This document shows positions 43,689-52,847 of a DNA stretch of 64,000 nucleotides, in pieces. A model generated the notes under the pieces. The model saw only the letters and a list, made by a program, of their open reading frames with translations, was not told where the DNA came from and ran no database searches. Position 1 is the stretch's first letter; each line of letters starts with the position of its first letter. Position numbers and translations under genes: made by a program. The stretch comes from Bacteroidales bacterium. GTDB taxonomy: Bacteria > Bacteroidota > Bacteroidia > Bacteroidales > Marinilabiliaceae. Where the stretch lies: the NCBI GenBank assembly GCA_024401295.1, contig JAKSLG010000011.1, forward strand, positions 1-64,000, written 5' to 3'.

Positions 43689-44618
43689 ATGGAAGCTGTT
43701 TTTATAACAATTGCAGTCTTGGCTGTGCTAGGCTGCGTGGCAGCAGTGATACTCTATTTTGTTTCGCAGAAATTCAAGGTCTATGAAGATCCGAAAATCG
43801 GCGAAGTGGAAGAGGTATTGCCAGGTGCCAATTGTGGCGGATGCGGTTTCGCGGGATGTCATGCAATGGCAGAGGCATTGGCCAAGGCCGATGACATAAG
43901 CGCATTGTCTTGTCCTGTAGGTGGTTCTGCTGTGATGTCTCAGGTTGCCGCCATTTTAGGCAAGAGCGTTGCAGAATCGGCACCGAAATTGGCCGTGGTC
44001 CGTTGTTCTGGTTGCACGGTTGGCGAAAATGCTAATCGCCAGAAGACGTTGAGCTATGATGGCGCAAAGTCATGCGCAATTGCTTCGACACATTTTGCAG
44101 GTGATACGGCTTGTTCATACGGCTGTCTCGGTCTTGGCGATTGTGTCAAGGTGTGTCAGTTCAATGCAATCAAGGTGAATCCTGAGACGGGGCTTGCTGA
44201 AGTTGATGAAGCGAAATGTGTTGCGTGTGGCGCTTGTGCAAAGGCTTGTCCAAAGCAGATCATAGAGATCCGCGACAAGGGCCGTGTCGTGAAAGATCAG
44301 GCACGTCGCGTGTGGGTAAGCTGCGTAAATAAGGACAAGGGTGCGGTTGCAATGAAAGCTTGTAAATCGTCATGTATCGGTTGTGGCAAGTGTGCAAAGG
44401 TTTGCAAGTTTGAGGCCATTACAATTGAAGGCAATGTTGCTCATATCGACAATGACAAGTGTAAGGCTTGTGGTATGTGCATCAATGAGTGTCCAAAGAA
44501 AGCAATTCTGGCGACTTTTGAACCACCTGTAAAGCCTGCTCCAAAGCCTGCGGAGACTCCTGCTCCAACAGAGCAGAAAGTTGCAGCAGCCGAGGTGAAT
44601 AAACCAGATCAGCAGTAG
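43689..44618 (+). CDS. rnfB: Ion-translocating oxidoreductase subunit RnfB
   Basis: Ferredoxin-binding subunit of the Rnf complex, which couples ferredoxin oxidation with NAD+ reduction and ion export. The protein has 309 residues: N-terminal membrane helix (1-27), a four-Cys cluster motif NCGGCGFAGCHAM followed by SCPVGG, then two paired ferredoxin modules, each with two CxxCxxC-type motifs (CLGLGDCVKVC, CVACGACAKAC, CIGCGKCAKVC, CKACGMCINEC). The tail is Pro/Ala-rich. The order rnfB-C-D-G-E-A after rseC is typical of Bacteroidetes. Confidence 0.96.
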   Translation: MEAVFITIAVLAVLGCVAAVILYFVSQKFKVYEDPKIGEVEEVLPGANCGGCGFAGCHAMAEALAKADDISALSCPVGGSAVMSQVAAILGKSVAESAPKLAVVRCSGCTVGENANRQKTLSYDGAKSCAIASTHFAGDTACSYGCLGLGDCVKVCQFNAIKVNPETGLAEVDEAKCVACGACAKACPKQIIEIRDKGRVVKDQARRVWVSCVNKDKGAVAMKACKSSCIGCGKCAKVCKFEAITIEGNVAHIDNDKCKACGMCINECPKKAILATFEPPVKPAPKPAETPAPTEQKVAAAEVNKPDQQ

Positions 44619-44672
44619 TATTCCGAATTATTTTGCGATAATTCGTATTTCATAAATCGTAATAAAGATTTT

Positions 44673-46058
44673 ATGTTGAAGACATTTTCAATAGGAGGCA
44701 TACATCCGGAAGAGAATAAACTCTCGGCTGGAAATGCTCTGAAACAATTCAAGTTGCCTGCCGACATAAAGGAAGTGAAAATTCCTGTGGCTCAGCATAT
44801 TGGCGCTCCTGCTCAGCCTGTCGTGGCTGTTGGCGATGATGTAAGAGTCGGCCAAGTAATTGCACAGGCAGGCGGATTTGTTTCTGCCAACATTCATGCG
44901 CCATTTTCTGGCAAAGTAAAGAAAATTGAGGCAACAACAGGAGATGATGGCAAACCTGCCATGATGATCACCATCGCTATCGAAGGCGATGAATGGGTTG
45001 AAACCATAGATCGCTCTGCAGGCATCAAACGTGAGATAACGTTGTCGGCCGAGGAAATCGTCAAGAAGATTGGCGAGATGGGTATTGTCGGCATGGGTGG
45101 CGCACGCTTCCCTGCTCAGGTTAAACTTGCAGTTAAGCCGGGTCAGGCTCAGGCACTCATCATCAATGGCGTTGAATGTGAACCATATTTGACCGCCGAC
45201 CATCGTCTGATGCTCGAAAAGAGCGAAGAGGTCCTCATCGGTGTCAAGATCTTGATGAAGGCGATCGGCGTTTCTGAGGCATTTATCGGCATCGAGAATA
45301 ACAAGAAAGATGCAATTGACTTGCTCAGCAAGCTCGCAGCCGGCTATCCTGGCATTCATGTTCAGCCGCTCAAAATGAAATATCCACAGGGTGGCGAGAA
45401 GCAGCTCATTGATGCTTGTATCGGTCGTCAGGTGGCAAGCGGTGCTTTGCCGATTTCGGTCGGTGCTGTTGTCCAGAACGTCGGAACGGCATTTGCCGTT
45501 TATGAGGCTGTTCAGAAGAACAAGCCGCTCATTGAGCGTGTCGTTTGCGTGACTGGTAAGCCATTGCAGAATCCAACAAACTTCTGGGCTCGTATCGGTA
45601 CTCCTGTCAAGGCTCTCATTGAAGCAGCTGGTGGAATTCCTGAAGATTGCGAAAAGATCATCGGCGGTGGTCCAATGATGGGTCGTGCATTTGCAAATAT
45701 TGATGTGCCAATCCACAAGGGTTCATCGGGCATCTTGCTCATGAGCAAGGAAGAATCGAAGCGTGGTGAGATTGCCAATTGTATCCGTTGTGCAAAATGT
45801 GTTTCTGTTTGTCCGATGGGTCTTGAGCCATTCCTCTTGTCTAAGGTTTCAGCCAAGAGTTTGTGGGATATGGCTGAAGAAAACCACATTGCAGATTGTA
45901 TTGAGTGCGGCTCTTGTAGCTTTACATGTCCTTCCAATCGTCCATTGCTCGACTATATCCGCTTGGGCAAGGGCAAGGTCATGGGTATCATGAGAGCACG
46001 CGCAGCGGCTGCCAAGGCTGCGGCAGAAGCTGCTAAACCTGCAGAAGAAAAGAAATGA
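44673..46058 (+). CDS. rnfC: Ion-translocating oxidoreductase subunit RnfC
   Basis: Peripheral NADH-oxidising subunit with FMN and two [4Fe-4S] clusters, 461 residues. The N-terminal biotinyl-lipoyl-like fold has HIGAPAQPVVAVGDDVRVGQ, the nucleotide region has GIVGMGGARFPAQVKL, and the clusters are CIRCAKCVSVCP and CIECGSCSFTCP. The C-terminus is Ala-rich. It starts 54 bases after rnfB and ends 70 bases before rnfD. Confidence 0.96.
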   Translation: MLKTFSIGGIHPEENKLSAGNALKQFKLPADIKEVKIPVAQHIGAPAQPVVAVGDDVRVGQVIAQAGGFVSANIHAPFSGKVKKIEATTGDDGKPAMMITIAIEGDEWVETIDRSAGIKREITLSAEEIVKKIGEMGIVGMGGARFPAQVKLAVKPGQAQALIINGVECEPYLTADHRLMLEKSEEVLIGVKILMKAIGVSEAFIGIENNKKDAIDLLSKLAAGYPGIHVQPLKMKYPQGGEKQLIDACIGRQVASGALPISVGAVVQNVGTAFAVYEAVQKNKPLIERVVCVTGKPLQNPTNFWARIGTPVKALIEAAGGIPEDCEKIIGGGPMMGRAFANIDVPIHKGSSGILLMSKEESKRGEIANCIRCAKCVSVCPMGLEPFLLSKVSAKSLWDMAEENHIADCIECGSCSFTCPSNRPLLDYIRLGKGKVMGIMRARAAAAKAAAEAAKPAEEKK

Positions 46059-46128
46059 AGTATAATGATGAATTCAGATTGAGAGGTTATCTCTTTTATC
46101 TCTATTCTTAATTCTTATAATATTAGAA

Positions 46129-47088
46129 ATGAATACATTAACCGTATCTCCATCGCCACATGTGCATAGCAGCGACTCTGTGAAGCGCAATATGTATGGC
46201 GTTGTCATCGCGCTCCTTCCTGCGCTGGCTGCGTCGTTGTGGTTCTTCGGTTTGGGCGCTCTGACGGTTTTGCTGACATCCATCGTGTCGTGCGTCTTGA
46301 TAGAGTTCCTCATTCAGAAATTCGTACTTAAAGTTCCAACAACAATCACCGATGGCTCTGCTGCTGTGACAGGTTTGATTCTAGCATTTAACCTCCCGGC
46401 AGGCCTTCCTTTGTGGATCGTGGTTGTTGGTGCTCTTGTAGCAATAGGCATCGGTAAAATGACATTTGGTGGACTTGGTCAAAACATTGCGAATCCTGCG
46501 ATTCTTGGTCGAGTGTTCCTCCTTGTCTCTTTCCCAGCTCAGATGACCACTTGGCCTGTACCTGGTGATGCTGATGGCGCAACAGGCGCAACTCCTCTTG
46601 GATTGTTGAAAGAGGGTGGTGTAGGTGCTCTCTCAAATCTTCAGACGAGTGATCTGCTCTATGGCAATATTGGCGGTTCACTTGGTGAGGTCGCTGCAAT
46701 CTGTCTCATCATTGGCGGTCTTTTCCTCATCTTTGCAAAGATTATAACATGGCACATTCCTGTGAGCATACTTGCGACAGTTGCAATCTTCTCCGGCATT
46801 CTTTGGGGCGTTGATCCAACGACATACGCCGATCCAATGTTCCACATTCTGACTGGTGGTATGCTTCTTGGCGCGTTCTTTATGGCAACGGATTATGTTA
46901 CATCACCAATGTCTCATAGCGGTATGATCGTATATGGCGTAGGTATAGGCCTTATCACGATGCTTATTCGTACGTTCGGTGCATATCCAGAAGGAATGTC
47001 ATTCGCTATTCTGATCATGAATATCGTAACGCCGCTCATCAACACATATTGTAAACCAAAGCGCTTCGGGGAGGTAGTGAAGAAATGA
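46129..47088 (+). CDS. rnfD: Ion-translocating oxidoreductase subunit RnfD
   Basis: Membrane subunit, 319 residues, with about nine helices. The motif TGATPL holds the Thr (residue 155) that is expected to carry covalently linked FMN, added by ApbE; no apbE gene is in the window. It overlaps rnfG by 4 bases. An AT-rich stretch with cttaattctta precedes its ATG. Confidence 0.95.
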   Translation: MNTLTVSPSPHVHSSDSVKRNMYGVVIALLPALAASLWFFGLGALTVLLTSIVSCVLIEFLIQKFVLKVPTTITDGSAAVTGLILAFNLPAGLPLWIVVVGALVAIGIGKMTFGGLGQNIANPAILGRVFLLVSFPAQMTTWPVPGDADGATGATPLGLLKEGGVGALSNLQTSDLLYGNIGGSLGEVAAICLIIGGLFLIFAKIITWHIPVSILATVAIFSGILWGVDPTTYADPMFHILTGGMLLGAFFMATDYVTSPMSHSGMIVYGVGIGLITMLIRTFGAYPEGMSFAILIMNIVTPLINTYCKPKRFGEVVKK

Positions 47089-47750
47089 AAAAGTTAGAAT
47101 CTACATTGCCAAACATGGTGATGGTGCTCACCGGCATAGCAATCATCGCAGCAGCACTCCTTGGCGTGATGAATGAAGTGACAAAAGATCCAATTGCGCA
47201 AATTGAGCAGCAGAATCTTGAAAATGGTATCAAGAAAGTTCTCGGCGTTGACGGAGAACTCAAGGTTGCTTCGATTGACACAATAGTTGATGCAAAGCAG
47301 TTTTTTGTCGTGTATAACACAGAACTTGGTCGTGCCGTGAAAACTGCAGTTCAAGGCTTCTCGCCTGATTTGACCGTTCTTGTCGGTTTTGATGGCGAGG
47401 GCAACATCATGGGTTATGATGTGCTCAAGCATGGCGAAACTCCAGGTCTTGGCGCACAGGCTCCTGAGTGGTTCTGCGACAAGGAAAATAATCCAGGCAG
47501 CTATGTTATTGGAAAAAATCCAGGCAAGAACAAATTGACGGTTAGCAAGGATGGTGGTGAAATTGATGCAATCACTGCATCGACAATCACGAGCCGTGCA
47601 TTCTTGAAGGCCATCAATCTGGAATATAATGCTATCTTCAATGCTGAAGTGTCAACCGGTGCAACACAGACGACTCCTGCTCCAGCAGAGTCTGTTTCAG
47701 TCAGCGATTCTTTGGCACTTTCGCCGGACTCAGTTGCCGTTGTTGAATAA
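47085..47750 (+). CDS. rnfG: Ion-translocating oxidoreductase subunit RnfG
   Basis: Periplasm-facing flavoprotein subunit, 221 residues: one N-terminal helix (10-30) and an FMN-binding domain with GETPGLGAQ and the flavinylation motif ITASTITS (Thr167 expected to bind FMN). The tail after 185 is low-complexity. The start overlaps rnfD, so translation is coupled. Confidence 0.94.
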   Translation: MKKLESTLPNMVMVLTGIAIIAAALLGVMNEVTKDPIAQIEQQNLENGIKKVLGVDGELKVASIDTIVDAKQFFVVYNTELGRAVKTAVQGFSPDLTVLVGFDGEGNIMGYDVLKHGETPGLGAQAPEWFCDKENNPGSYVIGKNPGKNKLTVSKDGGEIDAITASTITSRAFLKAINLEYNAIFNAEVSTGATQTTPAPAESVSVSDSLALSPDSVAVVE

Positions 47751-47772
47751 TTAAACATAAAAAAACAGGAAG

Positions 47773-48357
47773 ATGAATAAGTTTAAGATAATACTCAACG
47801 GACTTGTAAAGGAGAATCCGACATTCGTGTTGCTCCTTGGCATGTGTCCAACACTTGGTACAACGACGTCTGCCATCAACGGCCTCGGCATGGGTCTCGC
47901 AACGACTTTCGTGCTCATCTGCTCAAATGTTGTACTTTCGGCCATCAAGAAGCTTGTTCCTGATATGGTGCGAATTCCTTCGTTTATCGTTGTGATAGCC
48001 ACATTCGTGACAGTCCTTCAGATGCTTATGCAGGCATATCTGCCATCGCTTTATGCTTCGCTTGGACTCTTTATTCCGCTCATCGTTGTGAACTGCATTG
48101 TACTCGGTCGAGCTGAATCATTTGCTGTAAAAAATACTCCACTCGATTCACTTTTCGATGGCATAGGCATCGGTCTCGGTTTCACTTTTGCACTCACACT
48201 TCTTGGTGCATGTCGCGAACTTTTGGGTTCAGGCAACATTTTCGGAATCGATCTCTGGAGCAAGGAATATGGAGCTTTGGCATTCGTGCTCGCTCCTGGC
48301 GCATTCATCGTGCTTGGCTACCTCATAGCTATTGTTAACAAAATTAGAAAGGCGTAA
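47773..48357 (+). CDS. rnfE: Ion-translocating oxidoreductase subunit RnfE
   Basis: Membrane subunit of the Rnf complex, 194 residues and six helices, with ENPTFVLLLGMCPTLGTTTSA near the start. This is the Cys-containing half-helix repeat that, with RnfA, binds a [2Fe-2S] cluster in the membrane. It lies 22 bases after rnfG and 3 bases before rnfA. Confidence 0.95.
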   Translation: MNKFKIILNGLVKENPTFVLLLGMCPTLGTTTSAINGLGMGLATTFVLICSNVVLSAIKKLVPDMVRIPSFIVVIATFVTVLQMLMQAYLPSLYASLGLFIPLIVVNCIVLGRAESFAVKNTPLDSLFDGIGIGLGFTFALTLLGACRELLGSGNIFGIDLWSKEYGALAFVLAPGAFIVLGYLIAIVNKIRKA

Positions 48358-48360
48358 GTT

Positions 48361-48954
48361 ATGGAATATATATTGATTGTAATCTCGGCAATCTTCGTCA
48401 ATAATGTCGTATTGTCGCAGTTCCTCGGAATATGTCCGTTCCTCGGCGTTTCGAAGAAAGTAAGCACTGCTGCCGGCATGGGCGCAGCCGTGACATTCGT
48501 TCTTACATTGGCTACAATAGTGACCTATCTTGTTCAGAAGTGCATCCTTGAGCCATTTGACCTCAAATATCTTCAGACAATTGCTTTCATTCTCATTATT
48601 GCAGCTCTTGTTCAGATGGTTGAGATTATCCTCAAGAAGGTTTCGCCTTCGCTCTATCAGGCGCTTGGCGTGTTCTTGCCACTCATCACAACAAACTGCT
48701 GCATCCTTGGTGTCGCAATTATGGTTGGTGATGGAACATACAGCACTTTTGGCATCGAGCCAGGCCTTCTCAGTGGTGTTGTATATGCGATTGCAACGGC
48801 CATTGGTTTCGCTCTCGCACTTGTCATCTTTGCGGGTGTCCGTGAGCATCTCGAATTGATGGATGTTCCAGAAGGAATGAAAGGAATGCCAATCGCACTT
48901 ATCGTTGCGGGCATCATGGCTCTTGCTTTCATCGGCTTCTCTGGCCTCGTATAG
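48361..48954 (+). CDS. rnfA: Ion-translocating oxidoreductase subunit RnfA
   Basis: Membrane subunit, 197 residues and six helices, the inverted-topology paralogue of RnfE. Motifs are NNVVLSQFLGICPFLGVSKK and PLITTNCCILGVAI with the conserved cysteines. It is the last gene of the operon; a strong terminator follows 20 bases later. It is 3 bases after rnfE. Confidence 0.96.
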   Translation: MEYILIVISAIFVNNVVLSQFLGICPFLGVSKKVSTAAGMGAAVTFVLTLATIVTYLVQKCILEPFDLKYLQTIAFILIIAALVQMVEIILKKVSPSLYQALGVFLPLITTNCCILGVAIMVGDGTYSTFGIEPGLLSGVVYAIATAIGFALALVIFAGVREHLELMDVPEGMKGMPIALIVAGIMALAFIGFSGLV

Positions 48955-48973
48955 AGACTTTGATTTTCAATAT

Positions 48974-49008
48974 AAAAAGGATGTCGCATGTTCGGCATCC
49001 TTTTTTTT
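48974..49008 (+). terminator. Terminator of the rnf operon
   Basis: AAAAAGGATG (48974-48983) pairs with CATCCTTTTT (48996-49005), a 10-bp stem extended inward, and the T-run continues to 49008. Confidence 0.9.
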
Positions 49009-49110
49009 GTTTTAAGGGGCATTAAATATTTTTTGTTGTGCTCTTTACTTTGTTCATGATGTGTCAAGGTTACAAGTGTTTGTCCTTCTGTCAGAAAATA
49101 CTAAAAGTTT

Positions 49111-49141
49111 TTTGTCGTTTAGAATAATGTTTATACTTTTG
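49111..49141 (+). promoter_or_regulatory. Promoter of the serine hydrolase lipoprotein gene
   Basis: TTTG (49111-49114), 19 bases, then TACTTTTG (49134-49141). The ATG at 49208 is 66 bases downstream. Confidence 0.72.
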
Positions 49142-49207
49142 AGGATGTACTAACGACGTTGCCGATAGTTGGCAATAAAAAATGAATTTAATCAATCATT
49201 TCAAACT

Positions 49208-50314
49208 ATGAAATTTGCATTTTTAACAGTTGCAGCTCTTGTCGCAGCTTTAGTGACAGGTTGTTCAAAGACTGCTCAGACGGAGAATACTGAGATTGTC
49301 GATTTACCACGTGGCGAGTCGGTTGAAGCTATCGAGAAGGCTGTCGATTCATTCGTTGAAGCCACTCGTACTGTTCCTGTGTCACCGGATTCTATTACGA
49401 TTCACAGTGTCATGATTATCAAGCATGGCAAGGTGCTTTCAGAGCATTGGTATAATGGTCAGGCTGCGGATATGCCACACAAAATGTTTTCTGTGAGCAA
49501 GACGTTTACAGCAACAGCTGTCGGAATGGCAATTGAGGAAGGCAAGCTTGCTTTGACCGATAAGGTTATAAGCTTTTTCCCGGATAAGGTGCCTGCAGAA
49601 GTGAGCGAGAATTTGGCAGCAATGTCTGTCCGTGATCTTTTGACAATGACTTGTGGACATGATTCAGAGCCTCAGATCTCACGATTCCTCGATCCTGACA
49701 ATGTGGATTCTCCTGATTTGGATTGGGTGAAGGCTTTTCTAGCATGGCCTGTTGACCACAAACCTGGCGAGTATTATCTGTACAATTCATTTGGCACGTA
49801 TATGCTTTCGGCAATCGTACAAAAGGTGACAGGCGAAAAGATTATCGATTACTTGAATACACGTCTTTTTGAACCTTTGCATATCAAGCGTCCAGTGTGG
49901 GACGAGAGTCCACAAGGCATTTGCTGTGGCGGCTGGGGACTTAATCTGACGACCGAAGATATGGGTAAGATGGGTCAGCTTTTCCTTCAGAAAGGTATGT
50001 GGAATGGCAAGCAGCTTGTTTCAGCTGAATGGCTCAAGGAAATGTCTTCATATCAGGTGCCTTCTGCTCCATCAGGAACACGTTTTGAAGATCTTGAGAA
50101 GGTCGGCCTCAACAAGGATAATAATGAATGGGTGCAAGGCTATGGATATCAGATGTGGGTTTCGCGTCATAATTCGTTCCGTGCCGATGGTTATGCCGGA
50201 CAATATTTCATGGTGTTTCCGGATCGTGACGCCGTGCTTGTCTTGACGACATCTTCATCGCTTTATCAGCCATATATGGAGATTATTTGGGAGCATCTTT
50301 TGCCAGTGCTCTAA
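49208..50314 (+). CDS. Class C beta-lactamase-like serine hydrolase, lipoprotein
   Basis: A 368-residue lipoprotein (lipobox LVTGC, Cys19) of the beta-lactamase/DD-peptidase/esterase fold. The nucleophile motif is SVSK (Ser95, Lys98). The second motif is Tyr192-Asn-Ser where many relatives have Tyr-x-Asn. CCGGWGLNLTTEDMGKMGQLF and a late DGYAGQYFMVFP fit the esterase/NylB-like branch, so a periplasmic esterase or amidase is more likely than resistance to beta-lactams. The ATG at 49208 opens the signal peptide; an earlier in-frame start is not supported. Confidence 0.85.
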   Translation: MKFAFLTVAALVAALVTGCSKTAQTENTEIVDLPRGESVEAIEKAVDSFVEATRTVPVSPDSITIHSVMIIKHGKVLSEHWYNGQAADMPHKMFSVSKTFTATAVGMAIEEGKLALTDKVISFFPDKVPAEVSENLAAMSVRDLLTMTCGHDSEPQISRFLDPDNVDSPDLDWVKAFLAWPVDHKPGEYYLYNSFGTYMLSAIVQKVTGEKIIDYLNTRLFEPLHIKRPVWDESPQGICCGGWGLNLTTEDMGKMGQLFLQKGMWNGKQLVSAEWLKEMSSYQVPSAPSGTRFEDLEKVGLNKDNNEWVQGYGYQMWVSRHNSFRADGYAGQYFMVFPDRDAVLVLTTSSSLYQPYMEIIWEHLLPVL

Positions 50315-50338
50315 TGTGTAAGACCATAGAGAAAATAT

Positions 50339-50369
50339 AAGCACATGCTCGCAAGGCGTGTGCTTTTTT
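50339..50369 (+). terminator. Terminator after the serine hydrolase gene
   Basis: AAGCACATGC (50339-50348) pairs with GCGTGTGCTT (50356-50365), one wobble, ending in tttttt. Confidence 0.85.
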
Positions 50370-50384
50370 ATGGAATTTTCAATT

Positions 50385-50783
50385 ATGAATAAGGAAGAAT
50401 ATAAGCAGAAAAACATTGATTTTCTCAGAGCTATGCGCGGAGAGAATGGTGTGGAGCATCTTTCAAAGGGTGTGCTATATAGAGTCGTCAAATCGGGTGA
50501 GGGCAAAGGTGTTGTGACACCTGGCAGCGTGGTGAGCTGCTATTACAAGGGTTCGCTGATTAACGGCAAGGTGTTTGATGATACATTTGGACAAGGTTAT
50601 CCTGAAGCGCTGCGACTGCGCGATCTTATTGATGGATTTCAAATAGCATTGCTTGCGATGCATATAGGCGACAGATGGATCGTATATATACCGAGTGAAA
50701 TGGGTTATGGTAGCCGTGGAGACAGCACCATACCGGGAAATTCAACGCTCGTTTTCGAGATAGAGGTCGTTAATGTTGTTTAG
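50385..50783 (+). CDS. FKBP-type peptidyl-prolyl isomerase
   Basis: A 132-residue cis-trans prolyl isomerase without a signal peptide. The FKBP domain (about 35-130) has GSVVSCYYKGSLINGKVFDDT, then MHIGDRWIVYIPSEMGYGSRG and the final strand STLVFEIEVVNV. The ATG at 50385 follows a terminator. The 3' end overlaps the start of the TonB-dependent receptor by 11 bases, so the receptor is translated from the same mRNA. A functional link to cobalamin uptake is not known. Confidence 0.88.
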   Translation: MNKEEYKQKNIDFLRAMRGENGVEHLSKGVLYRVVKSGEGKGVVTPGSVVSCYYKGSLINGKVFDDTFGQGYPEALRLRDLIDGFQIALLAMHIGDRWIVYIPSEMGYGSRGDSTIPGNSTLVFEIEVVNVV

Positions 50784-52812
50784 AGGATTCCGATATTTTT
50801 TTGTTTTCGCATCTCTTTGGAGTGCTCCCGTATTGTCGTATGCCTTGTGCGAAACTGACAGTATCGTTGAACGCACTGTGCAGGAAGTGTCGGTTGTTAC
50901 AGATAGGCAGCGTGAAGTTGTTGCGCCACAGCGTCTTGGTGGCAAACAGTTGCAGCAACTTAGTGCTCATTCTGTCGCTGATGCGGTGCGCTATTTTTCA
51001 GGTGTGCAGATGAAAGACTATGGCGGTGTCGGCGGCATGAAAACGGTCGATGTACGTTCGATGGGGTCAAATCATCTCGGCGTTTTTTTTGATGGGCTTC
51101 CCGTTGGCAATGCACAGAATGGCATTGTTGATTTGGGGCGTTTCTCGCTCGACAATATGGAGGAAGTGACCATATATAATGGTCAGAAATCTGAGATATT
51201 TCAGCCGGCGCGTGATTTCGGCGTGTCGGCAAGTCTCTACCTTAAGACGCGTCGTCCGCATTTTGCATCTGGCAAACGGAGCAACGTAACGGCCACGGTA
51301 CGTGGAGGTTCTTTTGGACTTATAAATCCTAGTTTGACGTTCGAGAAAAAGATTGGCTCAAGCACCTCTTTTGTAGCCAATGCCGAATATACTCATGCTC
51401 ATGGTCGATATGAGTTCAGCTACCATAAGGTTGGAGTGAATGCCAATGGCAATGCTGTGACCGCATGGGATACAGTCGGAACGCGTCAAAATGGTGATGT
51501 GAAGGCGTTGCGCATTGAAGGTGCTCTCTTGGGAACCACGTCGGACGGAGAGTGGCAGATTAAGGGTTATTACTATGATTCAGAGCGAGGTATTCCACGA
51601 GCAATAGTTCGTAATGTCTGGACGAGTTCTCAGCGCCAATGGGATACCGATATCTTTGTTCAAGGTGGTGTAAGACATTCGTTTTCGGCATTTCTTGATC
51701 ATAAGGTAAACGCGAAATATGCATATAGTCACATGCGCTATCTTAATCCCGATACCACGTTGCTTTATGTTGACAACAGTTTTACCCAGCAGTCGTTTTA
51801 CGTCTCTTCGGCCAATGTCGCACATTTGGCTGACAATCATCTCGATTTTGATGTGAGTGTGGATTATGAGCGTAATTGGATGTCGTCGGATATGGTGAAT
51901 TTTGCATATCCGGTCCGCAATACTTTGCTTGCTGCCATAGCTGTCGCATTCAATTCCCGCAATATGAAGATGCAAGCGTCGATGCTTGGAAATTTTATTA
52001 AGGATGACAGCACGCAAGGTCGCGAAGATCTGCATCAATGGACAAAACGTCTCACGCCATACGTGATTGCAAATTATGACGTAAACAGGTCGTTCTCATT
52101 GCATGCTTTCTATAAGAAAATGTTCCGTATGCCGACATTTAATGACTTGTATTATACAGATATAGGTAATATACGCCTGCGTCCGGAATATGCTTCGCAG
52201 TTCGATCTTGGCGCACGTTTGCGTATTGCCGGTCCTTTGTCTTTTGAGGTGAATGCAGACGTGTATCACAATCGCATAACCGATAAAATTCTGGCGGTGC
52301 CAAAGGGTAATTCACAATATCGCTGGATGATGATGAATATTGGAAAAGTCCATATCAATGGTATTGACATCAGTGGGAATGTGGCATCGAAGAATGCAGA
52401 AGATGCTGATGCATTTTCCTATGGCCTTAGGATTGCCTACACATATCAGCGGGCAATGGATATGAGCGATCCAAGCGACAATGGTCCACGTGGCACGTAC
52501 AAAGGTCAGATAAGCTACATTCCGTGTCATAGTGGTTCTGTTATTGTGAATGCAGGTTTTCATGGCTGGAGCGCATGCTATAGTTTTATCTACGTAGGCG
52601 AACGCTATCATGTCTCAGCAAATATTGCGGAAAACTATGAACCATCCTGGTATACGCATGACATGACCGTTGCAAAACACTTTGAACTGCACAAAGTAAA
52701 GCTTGATATTACAGGCGAATTGAACAATATCTTCGACCAACGCTACGACGTCGTTCTCAACTATCCTATGCCTGGCCGCAATTGGAAAGCTATTCTTAGA
52801 ATAGGGTGGTGA
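50773..52812 (+). CDS. TonB-dependent outer membrane receptor, BtuB-like
   Basis: A 679-residue receptor with signal peptide 1-24, a TonB-box-like VQEVSVVT near 36-43, a plug domain (about 50-160; SVADAVRYFSGVQMKDYGG, VDVRSMGSNHLGVFFDGLPV) and a 22-strand-type barrel ending in a terminal aromatic residue (AILRIGW). No CarboxypepD-like or STN domain is present. It is small and BtuB-like in plug and barrel, and it lies next to a cobalamin riboswitch and a BtuG-like gene, so cobamide uptake is likely. It overlaps the FKBP gene and lies upstream of the riboswitch, not under it. Confidence 0.82.
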   Translation: MLFRGFRYFFVFASLWSAPVLSYALCETDSIVERTVQEVSVVTDRQREVVAPQRLGGKQLQQLSAHSVADAVRYFSGVQMKDYGGVGGMKTVDVRSMGSNHLGVFFDGLPVGNAQNGIVDLGRFSLDNMEEVTIYNGQKSEIFQPARDFGVSASLYLKTRRPHFASGKRSNVTATVRGGSFGLINPSLTFEKKIGSSTSFVANAEYTHAHGRYEFSYHKVGVNANGNAVTAWDTVGTRQNGDVKALRIEGALLGTTSDGEWQIKGYYYDSERGIPRAIVRNVWTSSQRQWDTDIFVQGGVRHSFSAFLDHKVNAKYAYSHMRYLNPDTTLLYVDNSFTQQSFYVSSANVAHLADNHLDFDVSVDYERNWMSSDMVNFAYPVRNTLLAAIAVAFNSRNMKMQASMLGNFIKDDSTQGREDLHQWTKRLTPYVIANYDVNRSFSLHAFYKKMFRMPTFNDLYYTDIGNIRLRPEYASQFDLGARLRIAGPLSFEVNADVYHNRITDKILAVPKGNSQYRWMMMNIGKVHINGIDISGNVASKNAEDADAFSYGLRIAYTYQRAMDMSDPSDNGPRGTYKGQISYIPCHSGSVIVNAGFHGWSACYSFIYVGERYHVSANIAENYEPSWYTHDMTVAKHFELHKVKLDITGELNNIFDQRYDVVLNYPMPGRNWKAILRIGW

Positions 52813-52833
52813 GAGAAAATCGTGTTTTTTTCC

Positions 52834-52841
52834 TATCTTTG
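52834..52841 (+). promoter_or_regulatory. -7 promoter element of the riboswitch transcript
   Basis: TATCTTTG is an exact TAnnTTTG, just upstream of the riboswitch core. It gives a second transcript for the genes at 53118 onward, separate from the FKBP/receptor transcript. Confidence 0.7.
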
Positions 52842-52847
52842 CGGTCA

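Noticed and set aside
44688-45716. 342-residue frame antisense to rnfC
   Set aside because: Shadow frame caused by rnfC codon use; no motif, and it covers essential cysteine codons of rnfC.
49208-50314. Beta-lactam resistance gene
   Set aside because: SVSK is present but the second motif is Tyr-Asn-Ser and the overall type is esterase/NylB-like; no resistance context.
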